DNA from: an uncultured Isosphaeraceae bacterium
Lineage (GTDB): Bacteria; Planctomycetota; Planctomycetia; Isosphaerales; Isosphaeraceae
Reading direction: 5' to 3'
Assembly: GCA_937907405.1 (NCBI GenBank)
Contig: CALCIC010000587.1
Location: 1 to 5,651 of the forward strand
Length of the DNA stretch: 5,651 nucleotides
A model generated the notes under the pieces. The model searched no databases. It was not told where the DNA came from and saw only the letters and a program-made list of their open reading frames with translations. Position 1 is the first letter of the stretch, and every line of letters starts with the position of its first letter. Below are positions 1 through 5,651 of this stretch, in pieces. The position numbers and the translations under genes are program-made.

Positions 1-1306
1 GCCTTGCGGCGTCCCGCCAGGCGGCGTGGATGCGTCGGGCGATCGTCGCGTAGCCGTCGGCGTTGGGGTGGGTGTCGTACCGCCAGTATTGGGGTGCGCC
101 GCCGGCCTCGGCTTTTTCGAGGTCCTCGGTGGCGTCGGCCAGTGGACGGCCCATGCTGAGACACAGCGGCCCCAGGAACCGGTTTTGACTACGGTACTTC
201 GGGTCGGTCGCAAGAGCTTCGGCGATGGTCCGATCCATGCCCATTTCGACGAGGGACGGGGCGTAACGGTCGTTGACCACCCCGCAGAACGGGACGTAGG
301 CGAACAACAGCCGGGCGTGGTTCCTCTCGCAGACGTCGGCCATGCGCAGGAGGTACTGGAACGGCGAGCCCCCTTCCCGGAAGTCGTGCGCGAGCGCTCT
401 CGGCATGTCGGTCGACTGATGGTACAGCCACGGATTGAGCCGGCCCGCCGTCATGTCGTCGTAGAGCGCGGGGGCCAGGTCCTCGGGGCGCCCCTTGCGG
501 TCGCTCCAGGGGTTGGTGGAATCGGGCACGGGGGCGAAGAACCGGATCGGCGAGTGCGGCCATCGGCGATAGATCGGCTCTTCGTAGATCGCCCTGTCGG
601 CGAGCACGGCGAGCCTCGGCCGCCACCAAAGCTCGGAAACGTCGGCGAACGGCCGCGCCGGAGTGTCGAAGACGGGCAAGTATTCCGGGGCCGGCAGGTC
701 GTTGGCGTAAAGCACGACCACGACGTCGGTCGGCCTCAACAGCGAGACCGCGTCGCGAGTCAGGAGCAAGAGGTGGGGCAGGCTGGCGGCGATCACGCCG
801 AGGTTGACGACCTCGGCGGCCGTCCCCTCGCGCTTCAAGATCCGCGACCATTCCGCGGTGATCGTCGACTCGTCGCCGACCCCCTCTCCCTCCGTCACAC
901 TGTCGCCGATCACCAGAATCCGCCGCCGTCCCAGGCTCGGCTCGATCGCGAAATCGGGCCCTCGAAACCCGTAAAGGTTCAGATCGTGAACCGCCGAGAA
1001 CCCGTCCGGCCGGCTCTCCAGCTTGAGCCGATCGTAGACGAGCCCTCGATTCATCGCCTTGCCGAACTGCGGATGGACCTGCGCCATCTGCTGATAATGG
1101 ATCCGGTTGAACCCTTTCACTTCCGGCAAGGGGAACAGAAGGCGGAACAGCGCCTCTTGCCCAACGAGCACGAGCGACAAGGTGAGAAGTCGAAACAACC
1201 ATTGCCGACGCCTCCACCCCTTGCGCGGCGCCGGGGAAGCCGCGGCCCTCGCTCGCTGCGTCTCCGACGTTGACAGACCTCGGCTCTCGACGTCCGGTGC
1301 TGACAT
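1..1306 (-). CDS. Membrane-anchored SGNH/GDSL hydrolase family protein, 3' end beyond the window
   Basis: The visible 435 codons start at ATG 1306 (MSAPDVES) and run off the left edge, so this gene is easily missed by a search for complete frames. Residues about 1-35 are polar and basic (RKGWRRRQ). Residues about 36-59 are a hydrophobic helix (WLFRLLTLSLVLVGQEALF), which suggests an N-in signal anchor with the catalytic domain outside the cytoplasm. SGNH blocks follow in order: block I VIGDSVTEG with nucleophile Ser136, block II NLG with Gly170, block III YAND with Asn202, and block V DTHPNADGY with Asp411 and His413. The family hydrolyses or transfers ester or acyl groups; the substrate cannot be read from sequence. 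Block V is so close to the edge that probably only a short tail is missing. An in-frame ATG at 1354 would add 16 residues. Neither start has a strong Shine-Dalgarno; I prefer 1306. The gene is divergent from purC. The fold call is firm and the function is open. Confidence 0.88.
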   Translation of the reverse strand, partial: MSAPDVESRGLSTSETQRARAAASPAPRKGWRRRQWLFRLLTLSLVLVGQEALFRLLFPLPEVKGFNRIHYQQMAQVHPQFGKAMNRGLVYDRLKLESRPDGFSAVHDLNLYGFRGPDFAIEPSLGRRRILVIGDSVTEGEGVGDESTITAEWSRILKREGTAAEVVNLGVIAASLPHLLLLTRDAVSLLRPTDVVVVLYANDLPAPEYLPVFDTPARPFADVSELWWRPRLAVLADRAIYEEPIYRRWPHSPIRFFAPVPDSTNPWSDRKGRPEDLAPALYDDMTAGRLNPWLYHQSTDMPRALAHDFREGGSPFQYLLRMADVCERNHARLLFAYVPFCGVVNDRYAPSLVEMGMDRTIAEALATDPKYRSQNRFLGPLCLSMGRPLADATEDLEKAEAGGAPQYWRYDTHPNADGYATIARRIHAAWRDAAR

Positions 1307-1462
1307 GAGTCCACATACCCCGCTCGTTGATTCCTCGGAGGGCCTCGGCTTCATTCAGCATAAGTGCGAGACGGCCGCCCCGCCACTGGAAGACCGCCAG
1401 GGGTCGAGCTGCAAACGCGTCGATCCGGGCCGCTCCGCCGCACGAACGCGCGAGTCCGACCC

Positions 1463-1491
1463 TTGTCTCCGCCTCGGCGATCGATTAAAGT
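1463..1491 (+). promoter_or_regulatory. Candidate sigma70-type promoter for purC
   Basis: TTGTCT at 1463-1468 matches four of six -35 consensus positions. TAAAGT at 1486-1491 matches four of six -10 positions. The spacer is 17 bp, the optimal length. It sits in the only A/T-richer patch of the intergenic region (GATTAAAGTTCA) and would start transcription near 1498, leaving a leader of about 40 nt before purC. Planctomycete promoters are poorly defined and a 4/6 plus 4/6 match can occur by chance, so this is a suggestion. Confidence 0.35.
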
Positions 1492-1522
1492 TCAGCCTGA
1501 CTGTGATGAACGGACGTCGGGT

Positions 1523-1527
1523 GGAGG
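1523..1527 (+). promoter_or_regulatory. Ribosome binding site that fixes the purC GTG start
   Basis: GGAGG is a clean Shine-Dalgarno core, 9 nt before the GTG at 1537. The purC frame has a TGA at 1507-1509 and no ATG, GTG or TTG between that stop and 1537, so site and reading frame agree on the start. Confidence 0.7.
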
Positions 1528-1536
1528 CTGGTCGGC

Positions 1537-2424
1537 GTGTCGCTTTCGGAAACCAATCTTGAGGGCCTTCCCAAACGTCGGGGGAAGGTCCGCGACGTCT
1601 ACGACCTGGGGGATCGGTTGCTCCTGGTCGCCACCGATCGAATCAGCGCGTTCGACTGGGTCTTGCCGACCCCGATCCCCGACAAAGGGCGCGTTCTGAC
1701 CGGCCTGAGCGGGTTCTGGTTCGACCGCCTCGGCGTGCCCAACCACCTGATTTCCAGCGACGTCGCCGATCTGCCTGTCAAGCTGTCCGACGAGGCTCGC
1801 GAGGAGCTGCGCGGGCGGTCGACGCTGGTCCGCAAGGCCCGGGTCGTTCCGTTCGAGTGCGTCGTCCGGGGCTACCTTTCCGGGAGCGGTTGGAAGGAGT
1901 ATCGGGCTTCGGGGACGGTATGCGGGATCAGGCTGCCCGAGGGCCTGGTCGAGAGCGACCGCATCGAGCCCGTCTTCACCCCGGCGACCAAGGCCGAGAC
2001 CGGCCACGACGAGAACGTGCCGTTCCAGGTCATGGCCAACGCGATCGGGACCGAAGTCGCCGAGATCCTGAGAACTCTGAGCCTCGACGTCTACGACAAG
2101 GCCGCCGTTTACGCCCGTTCGAAGGGGCTGATCCTCGCCGACACCAAGTTCGAGTGGGGTTTCGACGACCGCACCGGCGAGCTGCTCCTGATCGACGAGG
2201 CGCTCACGCCCGACAGCTCGCGGTATTGGTCGATCGCGACCTACAAACCAGGCGGGCCGCAACCGTCGTTCGACAAGCAGTTCGTCCGCGATTGGCTGGA
2301 GGCGACGACCTGGGACAAGGGGAGTCCGCCCCCGACGCTTCCGGACGACGTCGTCGCCCGGACCCGTTCCAAGTATATTGAAGCCTACGAGCTGCTCACC
2401 GGCCAGGCCTTCCCCTGGCGCTGA
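1537..2424 (+). CDS. purC: Phosphoribosylaminoimidazole-succinocarboxamide synthase (SAICAR synthetase)
   Basis: PurC joins CAIR and L-aspartate with ATP to give SAICAR in cytosolic de novo purine synthesis. The protein has 295 residues and starts at GTG, behind a GGAGG site. The glycine-rich nucleotide loop GKVRDVYD is at residues 16-23. The first family signature, with VRGYLSGSGWKEY, is at 110-122. The substrate-site stretch TPATKAETGHDEN is at 148-160. The second signature, LADTKFEWGFD, is at 200-210, followed by IDEALTPDSSRYW at 219-231. The length and the FTPATKAETGHDEN wording place it in the long class of about 300 residues (as in yeast Ade1 and mycobacterial PurC), not the short class of about 240. 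All motifs look intact, so it should be active. aroC follows 56 bp downstream on the same strand with no terminator between them, so the two are probably co-transcribed. Confidence 0.97.
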   Translation: MSLSETNLEGLPKRRGKVRDVYDLGDRLLLVATDRISAFDWVLPTPIPDKGRVLTGLSGFWFDRLGVPNHLISSDVADLPVKLSDEAREELRGRSTLVRKARVVPFECVVRGYLSGSGWKEYRASGTVCGIRLPEGLVESDRIEPVFTPATKAETGHDENVPFQVMANAIGTEVAEILRTLSLDVYDKAAVYARSKGLILADTKFEWGFDDRTGELLLIDEALTPDSSRYWSIATYKPGGPQPSFDKQFVRDWLEATTWDKGSPPPTLPDDVVARTRSKYIEAYELLTGQAFPWR

Positions 2425-2448
2425 TCCGCCTTGACCGGCCTTCCCCTG
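2406..2448 (+). repeat. 12-bp direct repeat at the purC/aroC junction
   Basis: GGCCTTCCCCTG occurs at 2406-2417, in the last codons of purC, and again at 2437-2448 in the spacer, offset by 31 bp. The first copy is partly folded into a 6-bp hairpin (GCCAGG at 2402-2407 with CCTGGC at 2414-2419, loop of 6 nt). A run of six T lies at 2451-2456, but too far from that hairpin for a standard intrinsic terminator. The repeat may be a small duplication or chance; no function is shown. Confidence 0.5.
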
Positions 2449-2480
2449 TGTTTTTTCGAGTCGATGGAAAGACCCCGCTC

Positions 2481-3650
2481 ATGCTCCGCTACTTGACCGC
2501 CGGCGAGTCGCACGGCCCGGCCCTCACGGCCATCGTCGAAGGTTTCCCCTCGGGGGTCGAGATCGACAAGGCGTTCATCGACCGCGAGTTGGAGCGTCGC
2601 CAGGGGGGCTACGGACGCGGCAAGCGCCAGAAGCTGGAGACCGACCGCGTCATCATCGACTCGGGAACGTACCATGGCGTAACCACGGGCGCTCCGATCA
2701 CCCTTCGCCTGATCAACAACGACGCCAAGCTGGAGCGCCTGTCCGAGCCCTCGGCCCCCCGGGGAGGGCATATCGACCTCGCCGGGTCGATCAACTACCA
2801 AACCGGCATCCGCCAGGTTCTGGAGCGAGCCAGCGCTCGCGAGACGGCGCTGCGGGTCGCGGTCGGGGCGCTCTCGCGGCTGTTGCTTCGGGCGGTGGGG
2901 ATCGAGGTGTTCGGCTACGTCTCGGAGTTGGGGGGGATCGCCGCGCCGCCGCTCGGCCGCGACTTGGCCGTCCGCGACGCCAGCCCGGTCTACACGCTCA
3001 ATCCCGAGGCTGATACGGCGATCGTCGCGGCCATCGATGCGGCCCAGAAGGCGGGCGACACGCTCGGCGGCGTGGTCGAGACGATCGTCACCGGTTGTCC
3101 GATGGGCCTGGGGAGTCACGTCCAGTACGACCGAAAGCTCGACGCCCGGCTGGCCGCCGCCGTGATGAGCGTCCAGGCGATCAAGGCCGTCGAGATCGGC
3201 CTCGGAGCGGAGGCCGCCCGTCGGCCCGGCTCGCGGGTGATGGACCCGATCCAGTTCGATCCCGGCCATTCCGCCGACGACCGCCGCTTCGGCTTCCGCC
3301 GTCCGACGAACAACGCGGGAGGGGTCGAGGGGGGCACGAGCAACGGCGAGCCGATCATCGTCCGCGCGTTCAAGAAGCCGATCAGCACCCTCGCCGCGCG
3401 AGGGCCGTCGATCAACATGGCGACCAAGAGCCCGACGCCCGCCTCGTACGAGCGCTCCGACGTCTGCGCCGTTCCCGCCGCCAGCGTGATCGTCGAGAAC
3501 GTCGTCGCCTTCGAGATCGCCGCCGCCGTGGTCGAAAAGTACGTCGGCACCAGCCTCGAAGCCGTCCAGGCCGCCATGACCGCGATCCATGATCTTAGCC
3601 GAATGCACCTGGCCGATTGGGGCGGAAGGCAAGAGCAGGGGGCTGGCTGA
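2481..3650 (+). CDS. aroC: Chorismate synthase
   Basis: AroC converts EPSP to chorismate, the last step of the shikimate pathway, using reduced FMN; the enzyme is normally a cytosolic homotetramer. I start it at ATG 2481, giving 389 residues, because MLRYLTAGESHG is the family's usual N-terminus and GGAAAGA at 2466-2472 lies 8 nt upstream. A GTG at 2448 would add 11 atypical residues. Visible motifs are GESHGPAL (8-15) with the active-site His11, RRQGGYGRG (39-47), GHIDL (96-100) with the second conserved His97, ERASARETALRVA (115-127), the FMN-site helix SVQAIKAVEIG (230-240), NNAGGVEGGTSNGEP (277-291) and RSDVCAVPAA (325-334). The usual RPGHAD reads RGGHID here, a mild change that keeps the His. 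The tail after about residue 370 is not conserved in the family. It follows purC on the same strand and converges on the kinase gene, whose frame stays open on the opposite strand across all of aroC. Confidence 0.96.
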   Translation: MLRYLTAGESHGPALTAIVEGFPSGVEIDKAFIDRELERRQGGYGRGKRQKLETDRVIIDSGTYHGVTTGAPITLRLINNDAKLERLSEPSAPRGGHIDLAGSINYQTGIRQVLERASARETALRVAVGALSRLLLRAVGIEVFGYVSELGGIAAPPLGRDLAVRDASPVYTLNPEADTAIVAAIDAAQKAGDTLGGVVETIVTGCPMGLGSHVQYDRKLDARLAAAVMSVQAIKAVEIGLGAEAARRPGSRVMDPIQFDPGHSADDRRFGFRRPTNNAGGVEGGTSNGEPIIVRAFKKPISTLAARGPSINMATKSPTPASYERSDVCAVPAASVIVENVVAFEIAAAVVEKYVGTSLEAVQAAMTAIHDLSRMHLADWGGRQEQGAG

Positions 3651-3651
3651 T

Positions 3652-5651
3652 TCATCGCCGGCGGCCCCACTGGGTTCCAACAAGGCCGCCGCCTCTTCGT
3701 CGAGGAAGTGCAACTCGAAGTCGCCGTATCGGTATCGTTTGGTCCATTGGACCGCCTTCTCGTAGAGCGCGCGGGCGCCCCCGACGTCGCCCTGCCGGGC
3801 GAGGATCATCGACAGCACGAACCATTCGTAAGCGTCGCCGCCGTCGCGGATCGTCATCGAGCGCTCGACCGCTTCACGGGCTCTCGTCAGATCACCGTTG
3901 CGGTATTCGGCGAGGGCGAGAGTCATGAACGGACGTATGCCGCCGGCCTGGGTTTTGCGATTGTGGACTTTCTCCGAGGTCACCTCGACCAATCGTCGGG
4001 CCGCCTTGAGCGCGACTTCGGGCTCACGGAACGCGAGAATCGGGCAGAAGAGGCGTTGCCAGGCCGCGTGCTGGAGGATCGTGATGTCGGCGGGCTCGTC
4101 GTTCATCGCCTTGCGGCTCAGGTCGACGGCGGCCCGGAGGTGAGGGGTCGCCGCTTCCTTTTCACCGTGGCGCCAGAGCTCGGCGCCGAGATGGAATCGT
4201 CCTCGGCCAAGCGCGTTCCAACGCGAGGCCGACTTCCTCTGGGCCAGCAGCCTCTCGGCGGACGCGATCGACATTCGGTAGGCGGCCTTGGTGTTCTCGA
4301 AGTCGTCGGCGGCCGTGTAAAGAAGCGCGATCCGAATCCAGATTTCCGGCGCTTCCTCGACGATGCTCCCCTCGTCCTGCAGTGTCTTGAGGTACTCGTG
4401 ATAACACGAGACGGCCTCCTCGACCACGTCGCGACGAGCAGAAACGAACTTGGGGTCGCGGTCGAGATCGGGGTTCGCCAACTTCTTGATCGGTTCCGTG
4501 ATGCCGTTGAGCACCCAGTAGGCGTTGTCGGCGGCGAGCTCGGCTTCATGCCGGGCGTCCTCCGCGCTGTCCCTGGCCATCTCCAGGGCGCTGCTGGTCG
4601 CGTCGTGCGCCTGGCCGATCAGAAGCATGGAGACGGCGAGCATGACGACCGCCAGCGTCAAAGTGGCCAGGGCCGAGGCGACGACCGACGGGTGCCGGCG
4701 CCCCCATTTCACGGCGCGATCCCACCACGAAGGAGGCTTCGCCAGGATCGGCTCGTCGTCGAGGAACCGTTTCAGGTCGTCGGCCATCTGGCGGGCGGTC
4801 GTATACCGCCCCTCGACCTCGCGGAACATCGCCTTCTGAAGGATCGTCTCCAGGTCATGAGGAACCCTGGGGTCGATCCGACGGGCTGGCGTCGGCTCGG
4901 AGTCGGCGATCCTCCGAAGGATTTCCTGGTGGGTGGCGCCCGGAACGGCGGGAGTCAACGTCGCGTATTCGTAGAGGGTCGCCGCGAGCGAGTAGACGTC
5001 GGTTCGGTGATCGACGAACGCCCGGCGGCCGAGCGCCTGTTCGGGGCTCATGTAGCGAAGAGTGCCCATCAAGTCGCCGGTCATCGTCAGCCCTCGGTCC
5101 TCGCCGAACCGGGCCAGGCCGAAATCGGTGATCCAGAGGTTGCCGCGCGGCTCGATCATCAGATTCGAGGGCTTGACGTCTCGGTGGATCACCCCCTGGC
5201 GATGGGCGTACTCCAACGCCAGCGCCGCTTGCAGCCCCAACTTCGCGACCGCGCGATAGTGATCGGCCCCCCGTCGACCTGACCGTGCAAGCGAGGGGTT
5301 GGCCGAAGGGGAGGCGGCGGCGTTGGGCTTCGAGACTGAGGACGTCGGCGTGGTCGGGAGTGGGGCGGCGTCGGCGTCGGCGTCGGTGTGGTGATGAGCG
5401 AGATAGACGGTCGAGGGAACACCTTGGCGGGCCGTGGCGCCACTGTCCACCGTCGTGTCGGCGAGGCCGGACTCGACTTGCAGATCGTGGATCACGGCGG
5501 CCAGCGTTCGGCCCTCGATGAACTGCATGGCGTAATAGTGAACGCCGCGCTCGCAGCCGACGGCGAAGATCGGGACGATGTTGGCGTGATGCAACTGGGC
5601 CGCCGCCTGGGCCTCGATCTCGAATCGCCGGACGTGCTGGTAGTCAAGGGC
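3652..5651 (-). CDS. Transmembrane Ser/Thr protein kinase with C-terminal TPR-like region; 5' end beyond the window, 3' end uncertain
   Basis: A Hanks-type kinase enters in frame at the right edge (residue 1 = codon 5651-5649). The ATP-binding glycine loop and VAxK lysine lie outside. Visible are an alpha-C-like RRFEIEAQAAAQL (8-20), hinge MQFIEG (42-47), a low-complexity insert (about 58-129), HRDVKPSN (156-163; catalytic Asp158), DFG (176-178), SPE (202-204) and DVYSL (218-222), so the C-lobe looks active. A membrane helix at about 322-346 follows a basic stretch (KWGRR). Alpha-helical, TPR-like repeats then run to about 660, ending EEAAALLE. The architecture suggests a cytosolic kinase domain and an outer sensing or protein-binding domain; this is typical of planctomycetes and the substrate is unknown. 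The frame has no stop near that end and literally continues to TAG 2387-2385. I place the end at TGA 3654-3652, which needs one restored base. The kinase call is certain and the 3' end is not. Confidence 0.85.
5367..5384. repeat. Three tandem GGCGTC hexamers coding an Asp-Ala run in the kinase insert
   Basis: Exact GGCGTC units lie at 5367-5372, 5373-5378 and 5379-5384, followed by a degenerate GGTGTG. Read on the minus strand they encode the DADADA part of HHHTDADADAAPLP, inside the low-complexity insert of the kinase. A whole-hexamer gain or loss would keep the frame, so the tract may vary in length between strains. Confidence 0.6.

Larger units (their letters stand above)
1307..1536. other. 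Divergent intergenic region between the SGNH hydrolase gene and purC
   Basis: This 230-bp gap separates two divergent genes and must hold both promoters. Frames that cross it are short, Arg/Ser-rich and show no recognisable protein. The purC side has a promoter-like pair and a ribosome binding site, listed separately. On the minus strand the best -10 candidate for the hydrolase is TATGCT at 1362-1357. It has no good -35 partner, so I do not list it as a promoter. If it were real, transcription would begin near 1350 and favour the 1306 start over 1354. I see no riboswitch-like fold or tRNA here. Confidence 0.6.

Noticed and set aside
189..1361. 390-residue minus-strand frame beginning MLNEAEALRG
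   Set aside because: It overlaps the SGNH hydrolase gene in another frame, is Arg/Gly/Ala-rich and carries no motif. The frame from 1306 has all the SGNH blocks.
1492..2262. 256-residue minus-strand frame opposite purC
   Set aside because: The translation is low-complexity and matches no family I know, while purC on the plus strand is fully conserved. It is a GC-rich antisense shadow.
2402..2456. Intrinsic terminator between purC and aroC
   Set aside because: The 6-bp hairpin at 2402-2419 lies inside purC and is separated from the T6 run at 2451-2456 by about 30 nt, so it is not a standard terminator.
2448..2480. GTG 2448 as the aroC start
   Set aside because: It adds an atypical 11-residue leader (MFFRVDGKTPL). 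The ATG at 2481 gives the family's usual N-terminus and has a ribosome binding site.
3095..3592. 165-residue plus-strand frame inside aroC
   Set aside because: It is extremely Arg-rich, the usual look of an offset frame in a GC-rich gene, and lies wholly within aroC.
5062..5443. Small frames of 65-84 residues on both strands in the kinase region
   Set aside because: They are Arg/Pro/Thr-rich shadows of the kinase coding sequence without their own motifs or ribosome binding sites.

Overview
This is an ordinary chromosomal segment of a GC-rich bacterium. It holds four protein genes: a membrane-anchored SGNH/GDSL hydrolase (minus strand, cut by the left edge), purC, aroC (both plus strand) and a large transmembrane Ser/Thr protein kinase with a TPR-like region (minus strand, cut by the right edge). 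The organism is most likely a planctomycete, probably of the Isosphaeraceae type. The reasons are the kinase's very characteristic N-lobe wording (EAQAAAQLHHANIVPIFAVG, then a MQFIEG hinge), its kinase, membrane-helix and repeat layout, and the strongly G/C-biased third codon positions. The assignment is from recognition, not from a search.

Layout. Positions 1-1306 (minus) encode the hydrolase; its N-terminus and all catalytic blocks are visible, and only the last few residues are missing. Positions 1307-1536 are a 230-bp divergent intergenic region with a plausible sigma70-like promoter and a good ribosome binding site for purC. purC (1537-2424) and aroC (2481-3650) run in the same direction, 56 bp apart, and probably share a transcript. 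They serve different pathways (purine synthesis and the last shikimate step), so the pairing looks like housekeeping clustering. From 5651 down to about 3652 the kinase converges on aroC.

The one structural oddity is the 3' end of the kinase gene. Its frame has no stop near the end of the recognisable protein. It stays open antisense through all of aroC and only stops at 2385, inside purC. A TGA one base beyond the aroC stop lies in the frame that a single missing base would restore, so a small deletion or a sequencing error is the simplest reading. The long antisense frame itself is expected from GC-rich codon usage. I see no mobile element, CRISPR array, RNA gene or convincing new system in this window.
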